From positions 62,001-126,000 of the forward strand of contig JBBATZ010000002.1 in NCBI GenBank assembly GCA_040398425.1: DNA of 64,000 bases. Reading direction: 5' to 3'. Made by a program: the position numbers and the translations under genes. Of this stretch, positions 36,001-45,269 are shown one piece after another. The notes beneath the pieces are model-generated. The model did no database searches and was not told where the DNA came from. It saw nothing but the letters and a program-made list of their open reading frames with translations. This DNA comes from UBA7672 sp040398425 (lineage in GTDB: Bacteria > Pseudomonadota > Alphaproteobacteria > Caulobacterales > Hyphomonadaceae). Numbering within the stretch: the stretch's first letter is position 1; every line of letters starts with the position of its first letter.

Positions 36001-37392
36001 ATGACGATCGCCGGGCGGGTCGACCGCAAGAGTGAGACCTGGTCTTCCCGTTTCGGGTTCATCATGGCCGCCGTCGGATCATCCGTCGGCCTCGGCAACA
36101 TCTGGCGCTTCACCTACACCACGGGCGAGAATGGCGGCGGGGCCTTCGTACTGGCTTACCTGCTGTGCCTCGGCCTGATCGCTTTTCCTCTGCTCGTCGC
36201 TGAATACGCCATCGGGCGCCGCTCGGGTCATTCCGCCGTGGAGAGCGTGCAGGCGCTTGCACGCGCGTCCGGCAAGAGCGAATTGTGGGGCGGCGTCGCC
36301 TGGCTCGGCATGCTGTCTGCCTTCTTCATCCTGACATTCTACTGCGTCGTCTCGGCCTGGTTCATGGCCTACATCCCCTTTGCGGTGTCGGGCGCCTTCT
36401 CGGCTGACCTTGCCTCGATCGACGCCTCGCAGGCGCGATTCGAAGATGTGACGTCACGCGCCAACCTGCCGATGCTGCTGGTCTATCTGGCCTTGTTCAT
36501 TGGCGCAGCCGTCGTCGTCGTCGGCCGTGGCGTGAAGCGCGGTATCGAGCGCGCCTCGACGCTGCTCATGCCGGTCTTCATCTTCGTCCTGCTCATACTG
36601 CTTGGTTTCGGTATCGCAGAAGGTGCATTCGGACAGGCGATGTCCTTCCTCACGCGCGTCCGCGCCGAGGATTTCTCGTTCTCGATGTTGCTCGATGCGC
36701 TGGCGCAGTCCTTCTTCGCAACAGGCGTTGGCGCTGCCGTTATGATCACCTACGGCGCCTATCTTAAGACCGATGCGGATCTGCCGCGCTCGTCAGCCAT
36801 AGTCGCGCTGGCGGATACAGCGGTGGCGCTGGTGGCGGCGGTCGTCGTTTTCTCGCTGGTGTTCGCAGTCGGCAGCGAGCCGAGCGCAGGGTTCAGTCTG
36901 CTGTTCGTGAATCTTCCGATCGGTCTTGCCCAGATGCCGTTCGGCGCTGCCGTTGGCGGCGCATTCTTCCTTCTGGCGCTTTTCGCAGCGCTCGCCTCCT
37001 CAATCGCGCTGCTGGAGGTCGCCGTCTCCTGGCTCGATGAGCGCACAGGTGTCACCCGATGGGGTGCAGCGCTCGGCGTGGGCTTTGCGGTCTTCGTCAT
37101 CGGCGCTGGTTACGTCTACAGCCGCGAATACATCGGCTTCGTCGATTTCGTGGCCTCATCTCTGCTGATGCCACTGGGCGGTTTCCTGATGGCGATCTTC
37201 GCCGGCTGGGTCATCGAGAAGAAGATGATGCAGGCCGAAATGGGCATGCCCTTTTTCCGCATCTGGAGCGTGCTGATCCGCTGGGTGATACCGATCGCGA
37301 TCGGCGTGATCCTGGTGCTGGGTATCCGCGAGAAGCTGGACGCAGCAGGTGCGTCAAAGCTTGTGGACGCGGCCCTGACAACAACTGATTGA
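36001..37392 (+). CDS. Sodium-dependent transporter, NSS (SLC6-like) family
   Basis: A 463-residue protein with about 11-12 helices and the LeuT fold. Helix 1 has the signature S-R-F-G-F-I-M-A-A-V-G-S-S-V-G-L-G-N-I-W-R-F (unwound Na+ and substrate site), and helix 2 contains G-E-N-G-G-G-A-F-V-L-A-Y. Helix 8 shows S-S-I-A-L-L-E-V-A-V-S-W. It probably imports an amino acid or similar solute with Na+. It begins 76 bases after rodA; a separate promoter is likely, because function is unrelated. Confidence 0.92.
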   Translation: MTIAGRVDRKSETWSSRFGFIMAAVGSSVGLGNIWRFTYTTGENGGGAFVLAYLLCLGLIAFPLLVAEYAIGRRSGHSAVESVQALARASGKSELWGGVAWLGMLSAFFILTFYCVVSAWFMAYIPFAVSGAFSADLASIDASQARFEDVTSRANLPMLLVYLALFIGAAVVVVGRGVKRGIERASTLLMPVFIFVLLILLGFGIAEGAFGQAMSFLTRVRAEDFSFSMLLDALAQSFFATGVGAAVMITYGAYLKTDADLPRSSAIVALADTAVALVAAVVVFSLVFAVGSEPSAGFSLLFVNLPIGLAQMPFGAAVGGAFFLLALFAALASSIALLEVAVSWLDERTGVTRWGAALGVGFAVFVIGAGYVYSREYIGFVDFVASSLLMPLGGFLMAIFAGWVIEKKMMQAEMGMPFFRIWSVLIRWVIPIAIGVILVLGIREKLDAAGASKLVDAALTTTD

Positions 37393-37506
37393 TCTGGGAC
37401 CGCCGGGATCTTGTCTGGTTGCGCGACGCGTTCGGCGTTCGTCGCTTGTGTTTATCTCCCCGATCAAATCACCGGGACAACCCTCAGGCCTTGCTCCGAC
37501 CTTCTC

Positions 37507-38478
37507 TCACCCCAGCTTTTCCGCCAGCCAGTCGCTCGCCTTCACCAGCTCGCTGATGATGCCCGGCTCAAGTGATGAGTGTCCCGCGTCCGGCACGATC
37601 TTGAGCTGCGACTTCGGCCAGGCCTTGTGCAGCTTCCAGGCGGAATCCAGCGGCGTCACCACGTCATAACGGCCGTGCACGATCATGCCGGGCAGGTCGC
37701 CGAATTTGGCGGCTTGCTCCAGCAGCCAGCCGTCCTTCTCGAAGAAGCCCTTGTTGAAGAAATAGTGGCACTCGATACGCGCGAATGCGTCTAGAAAGTC
37801 GGCTTCATCGAAGCGCGGCGGCCGCTGTTTGGGTCCCTGGATGGAGAGCGTCTCGCCCTCCCAGCGCGCCCAGGCTGCAGCTGCTTCCGCACGGGCAGAT
37901 GCGTTCTTGCCGGTGAGGCGCTTGTGGAAGGCTGTCAGGAGATCATGGCGTTCGGCTTCGGGGATCGGCGCGAGATAGCGATCGAACGCATCGGGGAAGA
38001 TGTTGCTCGCGCCTTCCTGATAGAACCAGCGGATCTCATGCTCCGTCAGCAGGAAGACGCCGCGGAGCAGAATGCCCGCCACCTGTTTGCGATGCATCGC
38101 TGTGTAGGCCAGCGCGAGCGTGGAGCCCCACGAGCCGCCGAACACCACCCACTTCTCGATGCCGAGGTGCGCCCTCAGCGTCTCAATGTCGCGGACCAGG
38201 TCCCACGTCGTGTTCTCGCGCAGCTCGGAGTGCGGCGTGGAACGCCCGCAGCCACGCTGGTCGAACATGATGATGCGGTAGCGGCGCGGATCAAAAAACC
38301 GGCGCATCTCCGGACTGGAACCTCCGCCGGGCCCGCCATGGAGCGCGATGACCGGCAATCCGTCAGGATGTCCGCTTTCCTCCCAGTAAAGCTCGTGAAT
38401 CCCGCTGACGGTCAGGCGACCTGTCTTGCGGGGTTCGACGGACGGGTAAAGCGAGCGGCGGGGGCGATCTTCGTTCAT
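37507..38478 (-). CDS. pip: Proline iminopeptidase
   Basis: A 323-residue alpha/beta hydrolase that removes N-terminal proline from peptides. The oxyanion motif is L-H-G-G-P-G-G-G at residues 46-53, and the nucleophile lies in GGSWGS (Ser116). The S33 marker F-D-Q-R-G-C-G-R-S is near residue 75. The acid in G-R-Y-D-V-V-T-P and the His in D-A-G-H-S complete the triad. Length and motif order match the monomeric S33 peptidases. It stands alone on the minus strand. Confidence 0.95.
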   Translation of the reverse strand: MNEDRPRRSLYPSVEPRKTGRLTVSGIHELYWEESGHPDGLPVIALHGGPGGGSSPEMRRFFDPRRYRIIMFDQRGCGRSTPHSELRENTTWDLVRDIETLRAHLGIEKWVVFGGSWGSTLALAYTAMHRKQVAGILLRGVFLLTEHEIRWFYQEGASNIFPDAFDRYLAPIPEAERHDLLTAFHKRLTGKNASARAEAAAAWARWEGETLSIQGPKQRPPRFDEADFLDAFARIECHYFFNKGFFEKDGWLLEQAAKFGDLPGMIVHGRYDVVTPLDSAWKLHKAWPKSQLKIVPDAGHSSLEPGIISELVKASDWLAEKLG

Positions 38479-38596
38479 TCTTGCTTCATCTACCGGCCAT
38501 CATCCTTGCGTCAAACCAATTCAGCGAGCGTTTGTTTTTTGCATGCGGCGCGCCTATAAAAGCCTGAGTTGCAACGAACTTTCAGGATCGGGTTCG

Positions 38597-39205
38597 GTGG
38601 CGAAATCGCGTCTGCTTGTTTTGTGTCTTGTTGCGTGCCTGCCGATTGCCGGCTGCGCGACCGTCTCTGTTTATGACGAACCCATCACGGCCGAGATTTC
38701 CCTCACCCGGGACCAGTCCGACCTGCACGCCGCCGCCGAGGCGTTCAACAAGTCGGCGCGGGACCGGGGACTTGCTTCCGGTGAAGCCAGCCTGGCGAGC
38801 CTCGCGGGCATGCTCAGCGGCAAACCATCGGACGCCAACGCCTACTGGCGACGCATCGGCGCTGACAAGTCAGCGCCTGTCGCCGTCGTCGGCAGGGTGC
38901 GGGATGACATGAACGCGTCTGCCAGGGGGCTCTCGGACCTCGACAAGATGGCGCATTCGCTGCTCGACACAGGAGATCCGGCGCGGCTCGATGTCGCCGC
39001 ATTCGAGGGCGCCCTGATCCACGCGCGTCAGGCGCGGGATTCATTCTCGGACGCCCTCGTGCAGGTAAACAAGCGCGCTAGCGCCGAGTATCAGATCACG
39101 CTGGAACTCGCCCCGCTCGATTCCGCGTTGGCTGCTGCGCGCGCCACGGCGGACGATCTTGCGCAGGCCCGTGCCGAGGGCGCCAGCCAGACGGCCGGCA
39201 GCTAG
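38597..39205 (+). CDS. Lipoprotein of unknown function
   Basis: From a GTG at 38597, supported by an upstream aggatcggg and by the signal sequence, this is a protein of about 202 residues. The signal ends in lipobox L-P-I-A-G-C. The mature part is largely helical and Ala/Asp-rich, with no cysteines and no recognised domain; heptad-like spacing (A-D-L-H-A-A-A-E-A-F and D-L-A-Q-A-R-A-E) suggests a helical bundle. The 3' end overlaps the convergent DUF423 gene by four bases. The role is probably structural in the envelope. Confidence 0.7.
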   Translation: MAKSRLLVLCLVACLPIAGCATVSVYDEPITAEISLTRDQSDLHAAAEAFNKSARDRGLASGEASLASLAGMLSGKPSDANAYWRRIGADKSAPVAVVGRVRDDMNASARGLSDLDKMAHSLLDTGDPARLDVAAFEGALIHARQARDSFSDALVQVNKRASAEYQITLELAPLDSALAAARATADDLAQARAEGASQTAGS

Positions 39206-39588
39206 CCCTGTTTAGGGGCGAGGGCCGCCGACAGCCCGAGCATCAGCCAGCCCAGTATGAAAGCCGCCCCTCCGAAAGGCACCAGGAAGGACAGCCCGTC
39301 GAGCGGCGTTGGCGTCATGGCTATGCCGCCCAGCATGATCTTCCCGATCTGCACGCCGGAAAACATCGGTACACTGACGATGAACGCCCAGCCGCTGGCG
39401 TACTGCAGCCTGCTCCGGAAGGGTAACATGGCGGCCACTGCCGCCGCCAGGACATGAACAAAGCCATACAGGAAGGCGCTCTGCCACCGCGCCATCGCCT
39501 CCAGCGGCACTGAGTTGTGCCCCCCCGCCGCCCCCCCCGCCACCAGCAAAAGCCCCAACAGCGAAGCAGTGATGATCAGTGCACGCAT
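39202..39588 (-). CDS. DUF423-family membrane protein
   Basis: A 128-residue protein with four hydrophobic helices and the DUF423 pattern: G-A-A-G-G-H near the end of helix 1, W-Q-S-A-F-L-Y-G-F-V-H in helix 2, F-S-G-V-Q-I-G-K-I-M-L before helix 3 and T-P-L-D-G-L-S-F-L-V-P-F-G-G-A-A-F-I-L-G-W in helix 4. The last motif (P-x-G-G-x-x-F-x-x-G-W) is highly typical. The family is widespread with no assigned function. It is divergent from the Mla operon. Confidence 0.87.
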   Translation of the reverse strand: MRALIITASLLGLLLVAGGAAGGHNSVPLEAMARWQSAFLYGFVHVLAAAVAAMLPFRSRLQYASGWAFIVSVPMFSGVQIGKIMLGGIAMTPTPLDGLSFLVPFGGAAFILGWLMLGLSAALAPKQG

Positions 39589-39741
39589 ACGTTTTTCCGG
39601 AACCTGAGCCCTTCCAGCAAGTAAACACTATTGGGCTGCTTTGCGAAGCGTGGCGAGGAAGCGGCTGCAACCTTCACGAGAACTGCGTCGCAAGGGCCCT
39701 CGTTTGGTGTTTCCTATACGTTTATCCGGTAAGACTTGCTG

Positions 39742-40872
39742 ATGGCTATCAATTCAACACGTTTTCAGGTGGAAACGGCCGAAGACGGCAAGCAGGTGCT
39801 TCTCGTCGCGGGCGACTGGACCGTGTGGACCGTCACCGACGTTGAAGAAAAGCTGCGCAACACGAAGATTGCCCCCGACGCGATCCTCGACGTCTCCGAT
39901 CTGGAGCGCGTCGATACTTCGGGCGCTTATCTGATAGACCGTGCATTCGGCGCGCTGGAAGGCATCGACGATCCGATCAGGATTCGCGGTGACCACCCGA
40001 CTTTCGAACGCCTGATGACCAAGGTGCGCATCGCCAGCCCGGCTGCGCCGCCTGACCCAATTCATCAGCCCGGCCTTATCGCGCTGTTCGATCGTGCGGG
40101 GCGGGGCGCGGTAAATGCCTGGGAGGAGTTCCTTGGCCTGCTGTCCTTCATCGGTGAGACGATGGCGACGCTCTGGCGTCTGATCCTCAATCCCCGCCGC
40201 ATTCGCTGGCGTTCGGTCGTGGCAATCATGGAGGACGTCGGCCTCGATGCGCTGCCGATTGTCTGCTTCCTGTCTTTCTTCATCGGCCTGGTGATCGCGT
40301 TCATCGGCGCCAATCTGCTGGCGATGTTCAACGCATCCGTCTTTACTGTTGAACTTGTGGGCATCGGTATGCTGCGCGAGTTCGGCGCTGTGCTGACCGC
40401 AATCCTGCTCGCAGGCCGCACGGACAGCGCCTTTACCGCCCAGCTTGGCGCGATGAAGATGCGTCAGGAGATCGACGCGATGCGCATCATCGGCCTCGAT
40501 CCGATGGAAGCGCTGGTCGCCCCGCGCCTGATCGCACTTGTCATCATGACGCCGCTGCTCACCTTCGCTGCAACGATCGCCGGCATTGGCGGTGGGCTCA
40601 TGGCGGCGTGGGGCGCCATGGGAATTGGACCGCAGATGTTCATTTCGCGCTTTCAGGAAGTCGTGCCGCCGATCCATTTCTGGGCCGGCATGATCAAGAC
40701 CCCGGTGTTCGCTCTGGTCATCGCCATGGTCGGCTGCCGCCAAGGCCTGCTGGTCGAAGGCGATGTTGTATCCCTCGGCCGTCGCACCACCTCATCCGTT
40801 GTGCAGGCAATCTTTCTCGTCATCGCGCTCGATGCGTTGTTCGCAATCTTCTACTACCAGTTGAAAGTATGA
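39742..40872 (+). CDS. mlaE: Mla-type lipid ABC transporter permease with STAS domain
   Basis: A protein of about 376 residues. The first 100 residues form a STAS-like domain (A-I-L-D-V-S-D-L-E-R-V-D-T-S-G-A-Y-L near residue 48), and the remainder is an MlaE permease with five to six helices and the signature V-E-L-V-G-I-G-M-L-R-E-F-G-A-V-L-T-A-I-L-L-A-G-R near residue 205, then A-Q-L-G-A-M-K-M-R-Q-E-I-D-A-M. Fusion of the STAS domain to MlaE is common outside enterobacteria, where a separate MlaB does the job. It is the first gene of a four-gene retrograde phospholipid transport operon. Confidence 0.93.
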   Translation: MAINSTRFQVETAEDGKQVLLVAGDWTVWTVTDVEEKLRNTKIAPDAILDVSDLERVDTSGAYLIDRAFGALEGIDDPIRIRGDHPTFERLMTKVRIASPAAPPDPIHQPGLIALFDRAGRGAVNAWEEFLGLLSFIGETMATLWRLILNPRRIRWRSVVAIMEDVGLDALPIVCFLSFFIGLVIAFIGANLLAMFNASVFTVELVGIGMLREFGAVLTAILLAGRTDSAFTAQLGAMKMRQEIDAMRIIGLDPMEALVAPRLIALVIMTPLLTFAATIAGIGGGLMAAWGAMGIGPQMFISRFQEVVPPIHFWAGMIKTPVFALVIAMVGCRQGLLVEGDVVSLGRRTTSSVVQAIFLVIALDALFAIFYYQLKV

Positions 40873-41681
40873 CCGACGCCGCCATCAGTGGCACGCCCGT
40901 CAAAACCGCCGCTCGCAATGACGACATCATCGTCAGCGTGCGCGGTCTGGTGAATCGCTTCGGCTCGAAGACCGTCCACGAAGGGCTCGACCTCGAGATG
41001 CGTCGCGGCGAGGTGCTGGGCGTCATCGGTGGTTCGGGCACCGGCAAGTCGGTGCTGCTCCGCTCGATCGTTGGCTTGCACACGCCCAGTGCGGGGGAGG
41101 TGCAGGTGTTTGGCCAGCGGCTAGATAAGGCTTCGCGTGACGAGCGAATTGCCGTGGAGCGGCGTTGGGGCGTGATGTTCCAGGATGGCGCTCTTTTCTC
41201 CACAATGACGGTGCGGGAAAACGTGATGGCGCCGATGGTAGAGCATACGCGCATACCCAAGCCACTGATGCGCGAGCTCGCCGACCTCAAGATCCGGCTG
41301 GCCGGTCTTGAACTTGAAGCGGCAACCAAGCGCCCGGGCGATCTGTCAGGCGGCATGCGCAAGCGGGCGGCTCTCGCGCGCGCTCTGTCCCTGGACCCCG
41401 AACTGCTCTTCCTCGACGAGCCGACAGCAGGTCTGGACCCGATCGGAGCCGCGCGCTTTGATGAACTCGTCCGTTCACTGAGCGACAGCCTGGGCTTAAC
41501 CATCTTTCTTGTCACACACGATCTCGACACTCTGGCTGCAACCTGTGACCGCATTGCCGTGTTGAGCGACGGCAAGGTGCTTGCAATTGGTTCACTTGAT
41601 GAGGTTCGCAAAAATCCGAACCCGTGGATTCAGGAATATTTCTCGGGCCCGCGTGGTCGGGCTGCAGTGAGGCAGGATTAG
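40869..41681 (+). CDS. mlaF: Mla-type lipid ABC transporter ATPase
   Basis: A 270-residue ATPase whose start overlaps the mlaE stop. The Walker A is G-G-S-G-T-G-K-S-V-L-L, the Q-loop lies in M-F-Q-D-G-A-L-F-S, the signature is L-S-G-G-M-R-K-R-A-A-L-A-R-A, and the Walker B is L-L-F-L-D-E-P-T-A-G-L-D-P-I. L-S-G-G-M-R-K-R and Q-D-G-A-L-F are specific to the MlaF/MCE ATPase group. It energises lipid movement with MlaE and the MCE protein. Confidence 0.94.
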   Translation: MTDAAISGTPVKTAARNDDIIVSVRGLVNRFGSKTVHEGLDLEMRRGEVLGVIGGSGTGKSVLLRSIVGLHTPSAGEVQVFGQRLDKASRDERIAVERRWGVMFQDGALFSTMTVRENVMAPMVEHTRIPKPLMRELADLKIRLAGLELEAATKRPGDLSGGMRKRAALARALSLDPELLFLDEPTAGLDPIGAARFDELVRSLSDSLGLTIFLVTHDLDTLAATCDRIAVLSDGKVLAIGSLDEVRKNPNPWIQEYFSGPRGRAAVRQD

Positions 41682-41684
41682 GCC

Positions 41685-42638
41685 ATGGAAACCAAGGCCA
41701 ATTACGTTCTGATCGGAGCGTTTGTACTCCTCGCTGCAGGAGCACTCGCCCTGTTCACGCTGTGGATCGCGGGGAACCCCTTCAGCCGCAGCTACAAGGA
41801 CTACGACGTGATCTTCAACGGGCCGGTGAATGGTCTGTCGGAAGGCGGCGAGGTTCGTTTCAATGGCATCAAGGTCGGCGAGGTTACGACCCTTCGGCTC
41901 GACCGCATGGACCCGAACCGCGTGATCGCGCACGTACGGGTAGAAGCACAAACGCCGGTGCGGACCGACTCCGTCGCGCAGCTTAACTTCATGGGCATTA
42001 CGGGGGTCACTTTCATCCAGATCCTGGCCGGGAATCCAAACGCACCGCTTCTTGTCGGAGCCAATGGTGAGACGCCCCAGATTCCCACGAGTCGCACACT
42101 CGTCGATGAACTGTTCCAGGGGGGGCAGGATCTGCTTGGCGTTTCAGGCGACACGATCAAGAAGATCAACGAGACGCTCTCGACCGAAAACCTGAAACAC
42201 CTGACATCAACTCTGGCCAGCCTTGACCGAGCGATGGCCAAGATCGCCGAGGATGACGGCATCATCGATGAGGCCACCAAGGCGCTGGATAACATCAACA
42301 CCGCTGCTGCGGCGCTTGGATCGGCATCCGCTGCTGTCGACAAGGCAGCTACCGCGTTCACAACAGATTTCGGTCAGCTATCAGCGGATGCATCCACCGT
42401 TCTCAAGAAGCTCGATCCGACGCTGGACGAAGCGCGGAATGCGATGGCCAATGTCAGCCAGACGGTCGAACAGATCAACACGTCGCTGACGCCGGCCGCC
42501 ACGCGTACCATTCGCCAGGTTGGAAACTCTGCCGCTGACCTGCAGACGCTGATTGCGCGCTTGCGCACGGTGCTGGCTCAGGTCGAGCGCGATCCGAGCA
42601 GCTTCATATACCAACAGCCGCAGCCTGTGGAGCGCTAG
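41685..42638 (+). CDS. mlaD: MCE-family (MlaD-like) substrate-binding protein
   Basis: A 317-residue periplasmic protein anchored by one N-terminal helix (about 8-28). The MCE domain follows: Y-D-V-I-F-N-G-P-V-N-G-L-S-E-G-G-E-V-R-F-N-G-I-K-V-G-E-V near residue 45, then V-R-T-D-S-V-A-Q-L-N-F-M-G-I-T-G-V-T-F-I-Q-I. The C-terminal 170 residues are long, helical and Ala-rich (A-L-D-N-I-N-T-A-A-A-A-L-G), longer than E. coli MlaD, suggesting a helical tube or channel extension as in PqiB-type MCE proteins. Confidence 0.92.
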   Translation: METKANYVLIGAFVLLAAGALALFTLWIAGNPFSRSYKDYDVIFNGPVNGLSEGGEVRFNGIKVGEVTTLRLDRMDPNRVIAHVRVEAQTPVRTDSVAQLNFMGITGVTFIQILAGNPNAPLLVGANGETPQIPTSRTLVDELFQGGQDLLGVSGDTIKKINETLSTENLKHLTSTLASLDRAMAKIAEDDGIIDEATKALDNINTAAAALGSASAAVDKAATAFTTDFGQLSADASTVLKKLDPTLDEARNAMANVSQTVEQINTSLTPAATRTIRQVGNSAADLQTLIARLRTVLAQVERDPSSFIYQQPQPVER

Positions 42639-42641
42639 CCG

Positions 42642-43244
42642 ATGAAATCCCTTCTGCTCGCTGCCACGCTGGCTTCGGCTGCTGCCGTTACGGGTTGTAT
42701 CTCCGTCCTGCCGGAGCCGTTTGTGCCTACGGCGCTGATCGCACTACCTGCGGACCGCGCGGTTGCGCCCGTAATGCCGCTTCTGGCTGATGTTGCGGTT
42801 TATACGCCTGACTCTTCGCGCGCCTTCGAAGGCAACGACATCGCTGTGCGCGACCGGCAGGAACTCATCTATCTGGGCGAAGTGCGTTGGTCTGACAGTG
42901 GTCCACACCTGCTTCAGAGTGCGGTTGTGAATGCGCTGACCAAGGCAGGCGGGCCGGGCAAAGCCGTGCCGGCCGAACTTGGCGCTGATGTCGACTTCGA
43001 CGTTCGCTGGCGTGTCATCGATCTCTCTGCGGGCAAGGAAACTGCTCCTGTGCGGGCGGAAGTGCAGGTCAGCGTGATGGATTCGAATTCGCGCCGCATG
43101 GTTGCCCAGAAGTCTTTCCTGGCCGAGGGCGCGCCCACCGACCGCGCCCCCCGAGCGCGCGCCGCTGCTCTGGCGATTGCTGCTCAGAAGGTTGCCGATC
43201 AGGTTGCTACGTTCGTCACCGAGACGGTCACGGCCAAACCGTAG
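42642..43244 (+). CDS. ABC-type transport auxiliary lipoprotein (PqiC-like)
   Basis: A 200-residue lipoprotein (lipobox A-A-V-T-G-C) that starts three bases after the MCE gene. The mature part resembles the ABC_trans_aux domain: V-A-V-Y-T-P-D-S-S-R-A-F-E-G-N-D-I-A-V-R, the strand L-I-Y-L-G-E-V-R-W-S-D, and L-L-Q-S-A-V-V-N-A-L. Such lipoproteins (PqiC, YmbA-like) sit in the outer membrane and complete MCE systems lacking MlaA or MlaC. No mlaC or mlaA is present here, so this protein may dock the MCE tube to the outer membrane. Confidence 0.85.
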   Translation: MKSLLLAATLASAAAVTGCISVLPEPFVPTALIALPADRAVAPVMPLLADVAVYTPDSSRAFEGNDIAVRDRQELIYLGEVRWSDSGPHLLQSAVVNALTKAGGPGKAVPAELGADVDFDVRWRVIDLSAGKETAPVRAEVQVSVMDSNSRRMVAQKSFLAEGAPTDRAPRARAAALAIAAQKVADQVATFVTETVTAKP

Positions 43245-43262
43245 ATACCGCTTGCAGGCGCG

Positions 43263-45269
43263 CTAAATCTGCGTGCCCAGCGCTGCGTCAAGCAGCAGGT
43301 AGGCTGACAGGCGCGGTGCCGCGTCTTCACGCGATCGATCGGCCATCGACAGCACTCGCAGCGCGTCCGACTCCTCCGACGCCACGAAGGTACGCGCAGC
43401 GTACTCGAGGTCACGGTCCGCTTCGAGAAGGCGCGCCACTCGCTGGATCTCGCTCGGGGCGGTGTCGCGGATGGCGCGACGGCGCTGGCGTTCTCCCTGA
43501 TGGGCCGCGTTGGCGATGCGGCGCAGGTCTGATGCCTTCACAGCATGCAGGCGAACGCCGGCGCGATCGAGACGATCAACGATCGCGGCCGATTGATCGT
43601 GCATGTGCGGTGCGACGTCGTCGATGGCTGACAGCAAGCCACGCCACGAAGCGCTGGGCGTCTCTTCGTCGTCGAAGAAGGGGTCGTGTTCAGGCGCGCG
43701 GCGAACTGCCATCGGCTTGCTCAGGATCAGCTCGTCGCCGAATGCGTCCGCGGCCTTTGGCGAACCGAACATGAAGTCATCCCGCGCAGGCGTATGCGAT
43801 TGGGGCGGAGCCTGAACCGGAGCGGATTGCGAGGCAGGGCCGGCCTGGACTGAGGCCATCGGGGGTGGCCCCGGCGGCGGTTGCCGCACGCCGAACAGCG
43901 GGAAGGGCTGGTCCGAATAGGCGGGCTGCGACAGTGAAATCGGCTGGGCTGCGGCGCCGGCCTTCTGCGGAGCGGCCGGTTGGGGCGCAGTCGAAGGTGC
44001 GCCGATCTGGGGAGCAGGCGAGGGGTCAAGGATCAAGTCATCAACAGAGCTGGTCTCAGCTTCGCCCTTCATGCGGTCGAGAAGAAGAGACGCCTTCTCG
44101 ATACGTGTGCGAGCGCGTTCGAGACCGGACTCGGCAGCGTTGGTTGCGCGTGTGGCGGTCTTGAACAGCGTATCGGCCAGCTGGTTGATGCGTTTTTCTG
44201 TTTCGTCGGCATGCGCGCGAGCCGCGTGAGCCGCAGTGCGCGTTGTCGCCTCGGCGTGCGTCCCGGCTTCCCTCAGGAGGGCCATCGATTGGCGCGCGTC
44301 CTCTGAGGCCTGCGCCGAGCGACTGTTGATCGTCTCGGTTGCCTTCAGCGCTGATGCGAGCGCGTCGGATACGGTGTCGCGCAGGCTTTCTGCGGTGGAC
44401 TTCGTGGCGGCGCTCGCAAGCTCGCCAGCCTTGGTCGCGGCTTCGACCATGCGGGTCGATTGCACGAGCTGCTCGTCCAGCCGCATCAACACGCTGGCGA
44501 GGTTCTGCGCGCGCTTGCGGCTCTCGGCGCCCATCGTGTCGAGCTGGGAGATCCGCTGGGCGAGGTGGGCGGAGGTTTCCGCCATGTCGCGCAAGCGCTG
44601 GTCGAGCGTGGAGTCGGCCTGACGCACCTGATCCTGAGCAGAGCGGGTTGCTTCAGCCATGATCTGGGCATGACGCGGGATCGCCTTGGCAAGTGAATCG
44701 GCCTGTCCGCGCAGGTTCTCGGCGAGCTGCGTCAGGCCCTCGCGCTCGGAGCCCATCCGGCTGACCAGAACTTCGCTGTCGGCGCGCACGATCTCGGCGG
44801 CCTTGAGAGCTGAAGTGACGCTTGTTTCAATGTCGTGTTTCAGCCCGTCGATGCGCTGTCGTGTCTCGGCAAGCGCCCGGTTGAGAGCCTGTGTTTCGAG
44901 CGTAATCGCTTCGCCAAGACTGGAGACTTCCTCACGTGAGGCTTCTGCCGGTTCAAGCAGGAGACGCGCAGAGGTCAGGACGATTGCATTGGCCCTGGAT
45001 GAACGTGCACTTTCTCGCGCCATCACGCCGGCGCAGATCATGGCCAGACCGGGGGCAAACAGTGCTGCCGCGCCGCCAGCGAGGACCATGGGAGACAGTT
45101 TCGCGATCCCATCGACACCCATTGTCGCGACCAGCCAGACGCCCACGCCGCCCCATAACAGCACGGCGATCGCGGCTCCCGCCCATGGCATCCAGCCTCC
45201 GGCCGAGCGGGCGGCCTCGAGCTGGGCCCGGATGCGCGCATTGGATTTGCGGTCTGACAGTTCGATCAT
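43263..45269 (-). CDS. Large membrane-anchored coiled-coil protein, possibly TipN-like
   Basis: A 668-residue protein with two N-terminal hydrophobic helices (about 27-50 and 58-83). A long coiled coil follows (about 100-385, rich in Ala, Arg, Glu and Ser), then a Pro/Gln/Ala-rich linker (about 395-480) and a compact C-terminal domain (about 510-668) ending D-A-A-P-R-L-S-A-Y-L-L-L-D-A-A-L. This architecture (two membrane helices plus long cytoplasmic coiled coil) is that of TipN, the polarity marker of Caulobacter, but I cannot confirm homology by eye. An alternative is a DNA- or wall-related structural protein. It is convergent with the Mla operon. Confidence 0.6.
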   Translation of the reverse strand: MIELSDRKSNARIRAQLEAARSAGGWMPWAGAAIAVLLWGGVGVWLVATMGVDGIAKLSPMVLAGGAAALFAPGLAMICAGVMARESARSSRANAIVLTSARLLLEPAEASREEVSSLGEAITLETQALNRALAETRQRIDGLKHDIETSVTSALKAAEIVRADSEVLVSRMGSEREGLTQLAENLRGQADSLAKAIPRHAQIMAEATRSAQDQVRQADSTLDQRLRDMAETSAHLAQRISQLDTMGAESRKRAQNLASVLMRLDEQLVQSTRMVEAATKAGELASAATKSTAESLRDTVSDALASALKATETINSRSAQASEDARQSMALLREAGTHAEATTRTAAHAARAHADETEKRINQLADTLFKTATRATNAAESGLERARTRIEKASLLLDRMKGEAETSSVDDLILDPSPAPQIGAPSTAPQPAAPQKAGAAAQPISLSQPAYSDQPFPLFGVRQPPPGPPPMASVQAGPASQSAPVQAPPQSHTPARDDFMFGSPKAADAFGDELILSKPMAVRRAPEHDPFFDDEETPSASWRGLLSAIDDVAPHMHDQSAAIVDRLDRAGVRLHAVKASDLRRIANAAHQGERQRRRAIRDTAPSEIQRVARLLEADRDLEYAARTFVASEESDALRVLSMADRSREDAAPRLSAYLLLDAALGTQI

